Origin: Isoetes taiwanensis
Lineage: Eukaryota; Streptophyta; Lycopodiopsida; Isoetales; Isoetaceae
Direction: 5' to 3'
Length of the DNA stretch: 64,000 bases
Assembly: GCA_021234155.1 (NCBI GenBank)
Contig: JAJEKV010000061.1
Span: 5,078,653 to 5,142,652 of the forward strand
Positions 45,870 to 58,640 of the stretch are shown here, piece after piece. The translations under genes and the position numbers were made by a program. Below the pieces are notes generated by a model that saw only the letters and a program-made list of their open reading frames with translations, made no database searches and was not told where the DNA came from. How positions within the stretch are numbered: position 1 is the first letter of the stretch; the number at the start of each line of letters is the position of its first letter.

Positions 45870-46108
45870 GCCGACCATATTTCGCAAAGGGTTATTCGAA
45901 TGCGCAAATAGGCGGCGCCATCGACTCCGGGACCTCAGGAATGATCTACGGGCGACCTGGGACGGCAGTCGAGTGAGTGTGATCCCCACGAAATCGGCCG
46001 AAACCCTAAGTGGCGGGCAGGGGGTACCCGGGCGTTTCTGGCGTCGGTGGGGGAGTCAGGGTAGGGGCTGCCCGCCGCCCTAAAAAAAAAAAAAAAAAAA
46101 AAAAAAAA
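45870..46108 (+). mobile_element. GC-rich insert ending in an A27 tract, possible retroposed sequence
   Basis: A GC-rich block (GGCGGCGCCATCG ... GGGGGTACCCGGGCG ... GCCCGCCGCCC) ends in T then 27 A residues at 46082-46108 and stands out from the AT-rich interior. A poly(A) end suggests a retroposon; no Pol III boxes or target duplication were found. Confidence 0.3.
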
Positions 46109-46267
46109 CCCAGTAAAAAGTTTTTCCCCCCATTTCGAACTAGTTGACCTCCCACTTCCAATCCAACACTCTTTCCATTTTATCAACTCTCTTTACGTAG
46201 CATATATATGTTTTATTTCTTATCTATACACATCTAATATTCTGTTTTGTCTAGTTAAATATTCTTT

Positions 46268-46352
46268 TAAGCAAAAGATATATCCTGGGATTGAACCCTT
46301 GAACCCCTGACCTTCTACACCCAAGCCAAGACCTTTACCAATAAGCCAACTT
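46268..46352 (-). mobile_element. tRNA-derived SINE fragment, minus strand
   Basis: Read on the minus strand: box A TGGCTTATTGGTAAAG (46333-46348), then box B GGTTCAATCCC (46287-46297), a tRNA-like spacing. It lies inside the LARD interior. Confidence 0.5.
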
Positions 46353-49300
46353 CTTTCTTGAAGGAATAGAATCCTTTCTTTACATTTATAGTGCATCTAT
46401 TCTATATTTAAATTAGAGGCTTGCCTTGGTAAACCCATGTTGTGGAGGCAACAACTCCACCGGAGCAAGCTCTCTCGCCATAGCCGCTGGAGCAAGCTCT
46501 CTTGCCATAGCCACGGGGGTCGACCTCTCTCTGCCGTAGTCGACCGGATAACTGTTAACCATATATAAAGCTAGTATCCCCTAGGAATAAACCGACCAAA
46601 TGAAACGACGTAATCTAGCAAGTCCGGCCAACTTGTTATGATAACATCAACTCACTTGGTGGGACTAATTCCGGAATTTAATTAACAACGACAGGGCAAC
46701 TCTCTAGGATAGCAGCATGTGTTATATCCTTGGATATTCTTTAAGCGACGATGATAATGTCCAGTTATCGGTGTTCCTCGACCTATAACTTTAATTATTT
46801 TTTCCTTTGATAGATGCCTTGATAACACAATTTCTTCGTGCCTTGCCATGATTCAACTCGTACCACATTCATATGCTTTATATTAGACCTTATTCGACGT
46901 TATATAAGTAATGTTTTATAGACATAATTATAATTAACGTTGTCTCTCTCTGGTGTCTAAACCTCGACTCGTCTCAGTTCCCAGAGAAAGGATCTCTTTG
47001 TTGTCCAACCGACTAGGGACTGCCATGCAGCACCCCTCTAGACCATCGGTTTGGATTCCTTTGATCCTACCACCCTTCAATATTCCTTCTCATTGGTCCT
47101 GTTCCTTTTATGGATCACTTCCCCTAGATCATGACACATACTCTGTAATACGTAGGGAGTCCTTGTGTTGGGTACAAACCTTGGTATCATTTTGTGCCAA
47201 ACCTCACCGCCTATATGGCTGTGAATAATTATCTGCGCCACACGCCGTCAAATTGATAGCCGTCTACCCTCTTTTGGTGTTCTTCCACCCTAATGGACCA
47301 ATGGCATCCAACCATTGTTGACTAATCACCTCCTAGGATATCTAGATATGGCTGAGGCAAAGTATTTCCAACCATTATTTTAGTGCCTAAACGTCCTTAG
47401 GATCCGCAAATGACCTTACATATGTCCAAGCAATTATGTGAGTATCATAGAGCATAGTACCATCCAAAGACCTCTCATGATAGGCCTCCTCTATTAAGAG
47501 ACCTTGTGTTCAAGTCTCTGGGGGTCCGTCATATGTCCTCATGGACGCTGCCAATGTCGCATGACGAATAGATATTACCTAACTATCTATTTATCTATTA
47601 AAAAGGTTCTTGGTGAATTCAATTCATCTTGTTGTCCTAGGACGCGGAAGTCTTCTTCCCTAAGCCATGCACCAAATCTTTACATAAGCTTTTCAGCTCT
47701 TGCTGCCTCTCAAGCCAGAAATCTACCTTTGCATAATAGGGGGGATCACCCTTGAAGTTATGCCATTCATCCAACAATCATGAAGGTAATAACCTTCCTA
47801 CATAGGTCCTTCCCTTCCTCAATATGTTTTCTACGTCTATGGGCCGATTTTCAGTCGTCCGACCCTTATGCCTAGCACAACGTATCAAATTCACCCTTTG
47901 ACTGTGACCTTTATTCAGTAGACTCACTAATCCATTCACTCCTTTACATATTCATTAATCGTCTTGTGGCTTTTAGTATATGCTCCTTTTGTTGTTAACC
48001 CACCTATCATTGGGGGTTATGAGTCAACATTGTCCTACATCCTGGAAATGTTAATTATTACATTTCTCTGTCATGATGCTATCACATTGTTGTAGCATTC
48101 CAAATGACTTGGCATCCTCGTTCAAGCCATAGTCATGGCCTAAGAGCGGGTGAGCCTTCGTATTAATCGTAAATTACCTGGAGTCATCAAGGTGCCTGCC
48201 TGGTATTTTGTGAGCCTTTCTACAATTACCTATGTGTGACATAACCCGGACTTGTATCCCTGTTCGAGTCCTGTATATATCCTAACATACACCTCGATGT
48301 AACCCATGATGTTCACCAAGTGTCTACGCAAGACACATCTCAACTTCTAGCAAGTAACTGCTATTTGCTACTCATCCTGGAATTGTACTATTGTACTATT
48401 CAACTCCATCATCTTGACCTTTATTTTGTGGGCCCTTGACATTTATTTCAAGTGCCAACTACCCTAGCATGCAACGGATTGGCGGTCCTTTGCACATTTC
48501 GAATATATCTCCAGACCCTTCATTAGTAACTTTGGAGTCGTCTTTCTTCCCTTGTATCGCCCCTTAGATCACCTCTAAGATCTGCTAGAGCTCTGCTCTA
48601 ACTTAGCTAAAGTGTAACCTTGGTAGTTCTTTCAAACAAAACCCATTGCCTATGTGACTTTATGATGTGGCTGCGCCACCTACTTCCCAAATGGACAGGG
48701 GCCAACTTTATGTTGGACTTGTATATGTTGCCTATATTTTGACAGGGTCTCTAGCTATTTCAACCATTCCTTTGGTACCTTATGGTACTTTAACCACGTA
48801 CATAAACTTTATTTTCCCCATGGGATTATGCCATAATTCCAAAGGTCTCTACCACAATCAAAGGCCTTTTCTAAAGGTTCCTTCACTTAATTATCCTTTG
48901 TGTTTCGCCATGCTTTGTCACAACTAACCTATTTTCTTAAGTTATCATATGGACTTCAGCTTTTGATCAGCTTCAAATGCTGCCGTCTTTGACTCCCTCA
49001 TAATGAAGTGGAGGCACTAAAACCTCCTGGTCTTCTAATAGGGAAACCCAATGTTTCAATCTTCGTTAGTAACTGCCATATGATTATTCAATTCCTTACC
49101 CCTAACGGATCTATGCCTCAAGGCAACGGATCCTCCAGCTTCTACTTCAGTATCTAGAATTGTTTCCCGCGATTAGGGTAACTCTTGCGATATATGGACT
49201 ACTGGTCTATATAATCTCACCCCTTCTCATCTATACACATCGTCTTGATTTTTATCCGGACTTGGAATTGCTAGGTTAAAGATATAATCGCCAAAGTCCG

Positions 49301-52300
49301 CGTACTCCTTCTTTTCTTCTATCAGGGGGATGCTATATCTCATACATCCTTTATTTCCCAAAACCGAATAGATGCTCTCAGCTTATAACGCTGAAATAAT
49401 TCATTGGTATCTAGAACCTTTGAGTAGTTAAGCTCTCATTATCAGTTATTCCAACATCGTTCCAACCATCCTCCGGATGTTTTGAATGTAACATCACCGT
49501 ATATGCTGGATTTACTCTAGCTATTTTCACTGATTTAAATTCTTTCCATTTTCCTTAGTACGACGAACTTACGATAGGCAACTCCAGCATTGGGGTAACT
49601 TGACTGCTTATCTCTCCTGGATCATACTTAATCCAATATTTCTGATTATATGCCTATCATTATGCTTATTCTTTAAGCATACCTAAGTAATATTTCACTC
49701 GCCTTATACGAATATTCTGCTATCTCCAATATGATATACATCTAAATATCACAATCGACATCTTCGATAGCCGTACGACCCCATCAAGGGTTTCGAGATC
49801 GTTAGCATCCTTCGCGATCACGCTTCCGAACATTTCTAGCATACGCTCCGTTGCACTTGGAATTATTGGGATTGTACTAAGCAGGAAGCCCTTGCTGATG
49901 CGAACAATCACCTCTCGCAGATATTTTATGCACTTAGAGACCTTTTTAATTGTTCATCGTTGGCCCTACTTTGAGCTATCAATGTGCTATAATTCAAGCT
50001 TGGACTGGGTACATGTCTGAGCCAACTCTAAGTCTAGATTCATAGTGATTATTTGACATAGCCACCTAGCTATGTTCATACTTGCCATCAATCTTTTTCC
50101 TCAACTTGGTTATCTAGTACCATACACATGTTGTGGTTTCAACACCACTAGCCTTAGTTGCCTTCGTCCTCAAGTTTTAGTCATAACTTCCACAGGGGCA
50201 AATGCCAGCCTAAGTTCCTTGTGGACATGTTGATCTCTAGTATAAGAACTCTTATCTTCATTACTTCCGTATTCATATGGAATGTGAACTAAAAGTTCTA
50301 GTATATATCCTATCTTCTTTTAGTTATGTTTTACTATTAAATGGTCCTAGTACATATATACCAACGCGGAGTTACTCCTCGGAATACACACACGATACCA
50401 AGTCCAGAACACATCCTCCTTGGTGAGATGTTCATTGGGCGCCTACCTTGTTCATACTCCAGACTTTGGTACATTCAACGTGTCATTCCAAACTCTCTAT
50501 ATTTGAAACGTTGTTTACAACAACTTTCAAGCACCTCTTGTCTCCCACTTGTCGTGTGCGTACATTACTTGCCTTCCTAATGTATCATTAGTTGAAGGTC
50601 AACTTTCCTTCATAGTCTGGCTTCACCAAAGATCCAACATACCTTGCAGCTTCTCGACGGTTGCGCCTGTTCCTACCAATTGTCGTCTTCTCTTCACCTT
50701 GTGTGCAACTACGTTCCACACTATGTGTCCATTTCCTTAATTTATACCATGCCTTAATGGTCATGCATTTGACCAACGTCATTGAGCATATCCACGTGAC
50801 TATATAGTCATTTGAATCATACGCACGCTTCCATCGTTATTGCACACCTCAGGAACATCAATCTCCTTACGAAACGCAATGTATGCGTAATTTTATAATC
50901 CGTAGTTTATGGATCCGCATCCTCATACAACATTATTCTCTACCTTTCCGCGAATCATACCTCCATTCAAGTAGCATTAGCTATAAATCTCGGGTCGACA
51001 TTCTATGCTTGAACCATCATCGTCGAAACCTACACTTCTAAACTGGTCTCCCTTTCAGGAGCTGGATACTTATGATCCAGTTTCCACCTTAGTATAGTAC
51101 CTCTATAACGTGGTCGATGGTAGATAATCATAAACCACTTCTCCATCCGATATATGATGCTATATCCAATCTCCTTCTACGTTGAGTGGCAATATATATG
51201 CCGCATAATAAATCAATCCTCGTAATTATTGAGTCCAGTGTTTCAATCAGATACCAAGCATCGTCATACCAACTTTCTCGAGTATCCATCCAAAATAGGG
51301 ATACCTTAACACTCCTTATTCCCAACATTCCACACTTCTACTTCAAGTAAGAGCACAAGACCTGCTCATTCATCACCATATAACAGGCTCAGGACAGACC
51401 AGGCATGCTTTCGATGCTTCCGTCGTGGACACCATAGTCACCGCTGGCCTTCTGTGATGCAGGACGATTGCATAGCCATTGCACTGCCAGATAGCGACCC
51501 GGGCAGTACCAATTACGTCGAATGTATCTGTGAGATGTACCTGTAAATATAAGAGTGTCTGTATGCGTGATAAATTTACGGAAATAATAATAATATGAAT
51601 AAGTAATTCAAAGGTGTACCGACGTGAATATAACCTATGGTTAAGATAGACTAGAATAGATAGATAGATAGATAGTAGTTTTAACGTCATGCCACTAGGC
51701 AGCATCCAACTGGACATATGATCACACACCACACGACATTGCTCGGTTGGGCCCTGCCCCCAACCACCTTACATTGCGTCTGTTGGGATTTGACCCCCAA
51801 CAGTACCGAGTGCGATTCTGGGCGGTCTCGAACACATAATCAAACATAATAAAAGGAGATAATTATGTATGTCTTACACAAACTTCTGAGAGAATAACGA
51901 GACTTAGATTATCTTAGAAGGTTATGAATAGTAATTGATGAAGAACGTGTGCCTGTAGTTCATATTAGAGTATAGGGGTAAAAATGTCAGCTGCAGTACG
52001 ATAAAATTGTATTAAAGGGTAAGTCTAAATGTGAGGGGCATGTCAAATACTGAGGATAGGACCTTATGAGTTGTCAAAACTATAACAAAATAGGAAAACA
52101 AAATTCTGATACAAAATTAAATTAGCGCTGGCTGTAATTAAATGGATTGCAAAGCGACGCGAGAATATAATACATATACACAGAAGTTAATATCATTTGA
52201 ATCACTTTCTACTAAACAGTGCGATATTATAATATAAGAACAAATAGAAGTTGCTTGTGTCTATACCTGTCCATAATATATAATCAATTACACGTGTGTA

Positions 52301-52600
52301 TAGAAAGAATGAATTCAAAATTAGCTACACTCTGAAAACAGTGAGACTTCCACACACCTTGACTGTTCACTTTTGACAGTCCTAGGCAATGATCAGGTCT
52401 AATCTATACCTCTACCTTCTATATCCCAGAGTTATAAATTGCACATTACAAGTCATTTCAAACTTAATCACTTTGAACGTGACAAAGTCTGTGTGACCTA
52501 TAATCTCACGCTATCTCTTTAAGGAGGGGAGACTTCCTTCCAATGTACGATGTATTGCCCACAGCAAGAGTAGTCTTGATGCTGAGGACATCATCACTTT
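46353..52600. other. Non-coding interior of the LARD-like element
   Basis: About 6.2 kb. All open stretches are under 120 codons and none shows a retroelement motif on either strand. Small features: a TAGA microsatellite at about 51656-51674 and a short palindrome CTGTTGGGATTTGACCCCCAACAG at about 51779-51802. Confidence 0.55.
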
Positions 52601-52601
52601 T

Positions 52602-52614
52602 AAGGTGGGGAGAA
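52602..52614 (+). promoter_or_regulatory. Polypurine tract of the LTR element
   Basis: AAGGTGGGGAGAA sits immediately before the TGTGACG start of the right LTR, the position used to prime plus-strand synthesis. Confidence 0.8.
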
Positions 52615-54272
52615 TGTGACGTTCCACATATTTATACGCCTTTTTTAAGTATAAATACGTGACACGTCACTATGAATAATTAATAGCTATGTTAATAATT
52701 AAATTATAAAGGTGGAAACCTAACCTTAAACCCTAATTCGAATTTAGGGCTTAATCTAATATTAAAAGGGCCTAAAATACCAAATTAGCTAATATTAGCC
52801 AACTCAGAGCTGCCACCTGGCCCAAATCGATTGGGCAAGGGAGAGTTACTAACTTGGGACCCAAATTGGGGTTTTGCACCCCCATTTGCCCCAATTCGAA
52901 TTGGGAGCAATTGGAGATGGAGGAGGCGCAGCAGCCAGGCACCCTTCAGCAAATCGACCAGGAGATGGAGGAGGAGCAGCAGCAGCTGAGCGCCCACCCT
53001 TGCTGAGCGCCCAAATTACCTGTGTACCCAGTACTGAGCGCCAAGTCCAGAGAGGATGGAGCTACCAAATGACAATGGATCTAGCAGGAACTCAGGTGGG
53101 TGGTTCGTGTAGCTTGATGTTCTAGAGTAGCGCCCCTGTTGGGCACTTGTTGTGTTCATTTCTTCTGTTCTCTCTGTGCTTTAATTGTAGGAACTAACCC
53201 TTGATTGCAAAGGTGAGTTCTCTTTATCTCTGATTCGATACTTGCTCATGAATGATGGATTGATAGTTCTTTGCATAAGTATTGCTCTTGAAACGGGGGA
53301 ATTAAGGGGGGGTAGAGACCTCTGAGCCATGTGTAGTAGTATGCTCCTAGGTAGATCCCTGTATTTCCCATTAGATGCGGCCTGTGTACAGGAGACCACC
53401 GGGTCGTAGATGCTATGGAATGGCTTAGCACCAGAAAAGGGACGCAGTGGTGAAGTGGGGGTGGGGTCTTGCATGAATATAAAAGGCTCATGAGACTCCT
53501 ACAGTGGGCTAGGCCTGATAGCCGGTCACGTAGAGGGCCGGGTATGGGTCTGACACTCCCTGGGTGTAGAGGTGTGACCCGTATGGGGCACCTTGCACTT
53601 TGAGTAGATTTAGGGTGAGTAAGTCGGGTACGGATGCGGGGGTCGCTGATGCGGCACGTATTCTCTAGCTCACCCATGGAACCACTGCGATCCTGGAAGG
53701 GGACACTTCCCTGACCTGCCTCATCGGACTAGGGCTTCATGAACCCTGGAGCAGGCTCGAAGAGTGATGCCTTGAGTCTGCATCTCCGGAAGGCTATAGT
53801 GATGCCATAGCATGATTCGACTCATCTGCAAAGTGTGCACAGGAGGGGCGGATGGAGTGGACAACCCTAGCCGATGTTCTATGCCAGCCAACGCCAGGTT
53901 ATACCTCTGTCTGTTGATCTCTTGAGACCGAGCCGCCGTCAGTCCATCCTCACAGGAGTCTGAACCGGGGTAGAACCTGGGGTTTGGGGTGTTTTCCTTA
54001 GGATTAGATGCATATTCTTTGACGTTAGTACTTGGATGGATGTGCCACCCTTTGTGGTGGTTATTTATATATGATTTATGCTGTGTGCTAACATGTATTC
54101 ACGCTTCCGCAACTTAGGAGTCCCATTGAAGGCGTGGGCCGAATGACACCTCCGTGTCCTTCACCCGGGCATCTCTCTATGGATGGTCCGAGTTAGACGG
54201 AGGGCCCCATGGGAGGGGGAAGTCCCTGTATGTATACGTCCGGAGCGCCGTATATATTCAGGGAGCGTCACA
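52615..54272 (+). repeat. Right LTR, 1658 bp
   Basis: TGTGACG...CGTCACA. It has the 31-bp segment with ATATAAAAGG (53476-53506) missing from the left LTR, a credible TATA box. Confidence 0.85.
53476..53485 (+). promoter_or_regulatory. Candidate TATA box, present only in the right LTR
   Basis: AATATAAAAG within the 31-bp segment absent from the left LTR at 44895/44896. Position within the LTR is consistent with a U3/R promoter. Not experimentally supported. Confidence 0.45.
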
Positions 54273-54524
54273 AAATAGAATAGATTTTTTTAACATCCTC
54301 AAAGACCATGGTACTAGTAGTATTGTTTTGTAGTCTATTTGATAAGGCAATTAAACCTACCCCCCCCGCCCCCAACCCCCAACCCTTCAATACCAAAAAA
54401 ATGAAAATAAAAATAAAAACTGATGCCTTCCAATATCTGAGAACTTAATTTCATATTTTCAGTAATATGTCCTGGCATCATAACTATGAGATTGCCTAGG
54501 AATAATTTATGTGAGTTGTGGAAG
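54273..54524. other. AT-rich flank with a C-rich tract
   Basis: Contains CCCCCCCCGCCCCCAACCCCC around 54361-54382. No gene. Confidence 0.4.
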
Positions 54525-54650
54525 TTGTATAGGGGAAAGGAACAAGAGGACCCCTTTCCGGTGTAGCCAGGTGGGTCCCACGACCGGCGGTAGCCGGGAG
54601 TGGGTCACCGGCTGCACCGGAAAGGGGGACCGTTGTCCTTTCCCCTACAA
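54525..54650. mobile_element. GC-rich hairpin element, 126 bp (family with 35994)
   Basis: The left arm TTGTATAGGGGAAAGGAACA ... CCCCTTTCCGGTGTAGCC is mirrored by GGCTGCACCGGAAAGGGGGA ... GTCCTTTCCCCTACAA. The outer arm (GGGGAAAGGAACAAGAGG..CCTTTCCGGT) aligns with that of the hairpin at 35994, so both belong to one foldback family. The open frame running through it is a by-product. Confidence 0.6.
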
Positions 54651-57600
54651 TATAGAAATAGGGGAGCCATTTTTCCCCATTTTCCCTGTTGCATGGCTCC
54701 ATGGAGGCGCACAGGGCGGCCGCCTCGACCTCCTACAAGCACTGGGTCGGCAGAAGAAGAGTATTGAAGGCATTTGTGCCTTGTTCTTTGCTTTGGTGGA
54801 GCTTTTTGTAGCCGTTGAAGTTTTGTTTCTTGACTTTTGGTGCTTAGTTTATTGCGTCACCGGAGTTGGAGCAGAAGGGTATAATGCTACAGGTTTTTTT
54901 TTTTGTTTCAAGCGATTTTGCAAGGATTTTTTTCGTCATTTAATATTCTTCTTGGTTTTGCAGGTAGTTACATGAATCGAAGTCTATTTCGGCGAGTTTT
55001 TTGTTCAGATGTAGCACCCGTGGGTGTTTCTAAGGCCGATGGCGAGTTTTTTTTGCTCGGATTTAACATCCGTGGATGTTTCCAAGTCTGCAAGTGAAGT
55101 TGCATGCAGAGTTTTTTGCCATTGAGGTTTCTTGCATTGAAGTGTTCTTGGATTTTCATGCCTGTAAGTTTTTTTGAATGTATAATCGTGTTACTCTACT
55201 GCAAATGGTTTTGAAGGCTGAATCTCCATGCATGCTTTTATTTCTTTGTCGGAAGCATGTTCTGCATTTTCTAAGGCCAGGGATAGAAGTGCCTGTGAGG
55301 TACTGCGGGCCAGATCGTTGCCAAATGCACTGCCATTTTTATAGAATTATTGACGACTTTGGATCCTCTTCAAAACCCAGCTTTGCGTAGTTGTAGCCAC
55401 AACAAGGCTGTGATTTTGACAGCGCTTGGAACGGAGCTTGATTCTGATGCGGCTTCGAAAAAATGATGGATTTCTGTTCCTGCCCATGTTTGAAATTTTG
55501 TTTATGTGCCTATGCTCTATTGTTAGGCAAAAATGGATGATTAAAGAGGAGCGATGTTAGGTTGAGACATTGTAGAGCGTGATGTATTTCAATCTGTGTA
55601 TAGCTTTTTCGATGTTAATCTGTGTATCTAATATCTATATCTCTGATTTGCTTCTTGTTTCATTTGATTGCTATCTCATTTGATATTAAAAAAGGTGTGA
55701 CACAAAAAGAATGACAAAAAACTATGGTAACCGGCTAAACCAGTTGAGCGGAATTGGAAGACCCAACTTCCATTCCGCGATGTAGGGACTTGACACGTGT
55801 CAGCACGAAAATACACGCCACAAAAAAATGGCGACCCTATTTCGATATTGTACATTACATGCATAGTCAACATGCATTATTTTTTTTGTAGTTCATGCGT
55901 TATTTTACAACATTCATTTTCATATTACATTCTTTGTAATATTTGCCTGGGCAAGTAGCTGCAAAATTGCGTGCATGCTTCTGTGATGACACAAAAAAAG
56001 TTTCCTTTCATAATTCAGTACACACAAGTATTACAGTTAGTTGTTCAACCCTAGAAGCAACAAACGTTGGAATTGAAATTGACAAGGCCAAGAGAAGGCA
56101 TCGTTGAAGATTGGAGACAAGGACATGGGTCATGTAATGTCATATACAGATCAGTCTTTGTCTTTTAGTGCCACCCCACATGGACTATCCATGTCATCAT
56201 GTAACCACTAGGCCGAGGAAGTACGACATGTGAATATAACATTGCAATGTGCAGCGATGCCAAGTTGTAGTTTAAGGGGCGACATCCATTTCAAGATATA
56301 GTTGGGTTGCTTTTGTGATCTGGATTGCCTGTAAAAGCGACTTTCCAGAGTATTGAAAACAATAGCAGCGAGGATGAAGAGGATTGGCCGATAGATCAAA
56401 TGCTGGTGCTGTATGTGCATCTCATAGCCTAAATATTGGTCCCTAGTAAACATTAAAAACGTTCTCTTTTTTTTCCAAAACTTTGTCACGCCCTTGCATG
56501 TTGTAGCCAATCCAATTTATCATGTTATATAATCCAATGTACTATACATTGCATGCATGCTTGTAGAATTCCATGGGTTAAAAGAAAGCCTCAAGCTATC
56601 TTAACATATATAATTATTATAGGATGATTCTTTTGGCATATTACTTTAAGATTCTTTTTTATGATCACGACACGTTAGCTATTTTCGTGCGCAACACTTC
56701 TATTATAATTTTTTTGACACGTTGCATTAGGTAAAGCAAAGATTTGCTGGTGGCGTCCTTCGACAATGCCCGTGGCATCAAAACGACCGCCAGCCAGATT
56801 TTATGCTGGCCAATTTGCAATGATTGATGATTTGCTGTTGGCCACAACTGTTACTCAGAGAATCGATGGCGTTCTGAGAATCTGCGCTCCTGCTCTTAGA
56901 TCCGGCATCTGGCAACTTGATGAGCATTAGTTGTTGCCATTATATTGATATCTTCGTACAGCGCCAGGCAGTTGGGGTCTGCTAGAATGCCAGGTAGTTG
57001 GAAAAGGCCAGAAAATTTGGGGTCCGCTAGATTTGTGGACAATAAGATTTGTGTGTGGGTTAGACGCTGGCAAATTTGCAGAGGTCTGAAAATTGTGGAC
57101 AGAAGGATTGCATGTGTAATTTGAAGAGATCGGCGAATTTGTGCTGTGGCAGAATGTGGATGAGACAATTCCTAGGTGTTCTGAGTTGCATACAGTAGAA
57201 CGTGCTCTGTCATCTTGCTATTGCCAAAAACACACAGGTTTGAGTTATCACTTCTTCGGCCTTCAATATTCTGGAGGAAAATTCGACACATTTTTTCTGT
57301 CTCAAGCCAAGTGTTGATTAGAAATGCAGATCTGAAGAAAATCCGGTGCTCATAATATCCAAGAGAAAATTCTGGATATCAGCTTTAATTATCTGGCAGT
57401 TCCTATCTGGCTGTTACCATGGCAAATGCCAGCAATCGATTGGATGTAGTATGGTATAAAACAAGATCTATTTGGCTGTTATTGTGAAGTTTAGGAGAAG
57501 CAAAGCATTATGTTTCATGTGGCAGAATACCAAATCCAAATTTCGACCCTCAAGTGAACCGGTGAACTGATCTTTTATTTCCTTATTCTATTGTATTATG

Positions 57601-58026
57601 TTCTGAAAATCTACCTATTTGCTTTTTGCGCGTCAACTGAAAAGAGCAGTTTGAAAAGCAGTGACATTAAAATCCATTGAATGCGTTGAACTGTATCACA
57701 ATTCACAAGACTATTTTCTAAATCCAAAAAGGATGCCCTGTATATAATTCTTCCAATGTCATCAGCTGCATCATCGTCATCTTGAGATATTGGATCATCC
57801 AATAGCTGAATTTCTGCATTTAGCCTGTTGCAGTGATTGGTCTAGTGGCCGCATGCAATTCCTGCAAAGTATGTAGGGATGATCGTGGATTTTTACACAT
57901 GTTGATCTTAAAAAGCCAGGAGATTGACTTCCAAAAAAGTCATGGGTCATTCAGCATCATACAGCTACAAATTGGGGTTTCCGCCTCCATGCATCCGAAA
58001 CCCCAATGCATGGTTTATCCATGATG
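54651..58026. other. Non-coding, no gene recognised
   Basis: Includes a small perfect hairpin (GCGGAATTGGAAG / CTTCCATTCCGC) at about 55748-55779, a local duplication of GAGTTTTTTG-TC-GAT-TA-CACCCGTGG-TGTTTC-AAG-type text at about 54991-55092, and a 'GGGGTCTGCTAGAAT/GGGGTCCGCTAGATT' pair at about 56965-57035. Open stretches are short and unlike known proteins. Confidence 0.4.
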
Positions 58027-58034
58027 GTACCTCC

Positions 58035-58632
58035 CAGTGATGCTTTTAGTGGCGAATATTCGCAAAAAACGAATTTTTAAGGATTTTCAAAAATTTCCTA
58101 CGAATGTTTAGTAGGTTACGTATCACATTTTTTATTAGAATATTCGCCTTAAATTGATACGAAGCTGCCCTTCCAAGAAGACATTCGCCATGTAATCGAA
58201 CCTAGGACAAAAGCGCATTCGCCCCCAATTCTATAGCTTCTTGCGACTAAAAATCTAGTATTCGTTCTGATTCATACCAACACTGGCTTTTGAGCGTCAC
58301 AAGATTGTTTGCAAGTTATTCCTTGAGATTTATATGACTTGATAGAGTTTTCCTTGTTGCATTTATAGGTAATATATTTCATGGGATCAAATTGGTTTTA
58401 GAATGGAATAATGACCTAGAAATTCTATTTGTGCCTTGAATTCAAACCCATTTTTTCTTTGAGCAAAGTTATAAATGTATTTGCTTACAATTTCGAATTA
58501 TAAATATTCAACAACAAAAATCGCCAAATAATGATGAAAAGAAATGGATTATTTAACATATTCGCCATTAAAACTAATTTTATTCTTCTTCACATTCGCC
58601 AACCATTCTATATATAAATAAAAGCATCCCTG
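58035..58632. mobile_element. 598-bp hAT-type MITE
   Basis: Inverted ends CAGTGATGCTTTTA (left) and CAGGGATGCTTTTA (right, complement). The exact 8-bp duplication GTACCTCC is at 58027-58034 and 58633-58640. An 8-bp duplication with CAGNGATG ends is typical of hAT elements. The interior is AT-rich with several ATTCGCC/GGCGAAT words and no coding capacity. Confidence 0.8.
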
Positions 58633-58640
58633 GTACCTCC

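Larger units (their letters stand above)
44045..54272 (+). mobile_element. 10.2-kb LTR retrotransposon without gag-pol (LARD-like)
   Basis: LTRs at 44045-45680 and 52615-54272 are near-identical by eye. Both begin TGTGACGTTCC and end GAGCGTCACA. Five-bp duplications AAATA flank the element (44040-44044 and 54273-54277). A Met-tRNA primer site follows the left LTR and AAGGTGGGGAGAA precedes the right LTR. The 6.9-kb interior contains no open frame above about 120 codons in any frame and no reverse transcriptase, integrase or protease motif. With such similar LTRs, the lack of coding is more likely original than decay, so I call it a large retrotransposon derivative. The PPT style is Ty3/gypsy-like, which is only a hint. 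Confidence 0.85.

Noticed and set aside
45788-52000. Short open frames inside the LTR element as gag or pol
   Set aside because: None exceeds about 120 codons and none shows a zinc knuckle, protease, RT, RNase H or integrase motif.
54511-54975. 154-codon open frame
   Set aside because: It runs straight through the GC-rich hairpin, has no domain, and ends in low-complexity Phe-rich text from T-runs.
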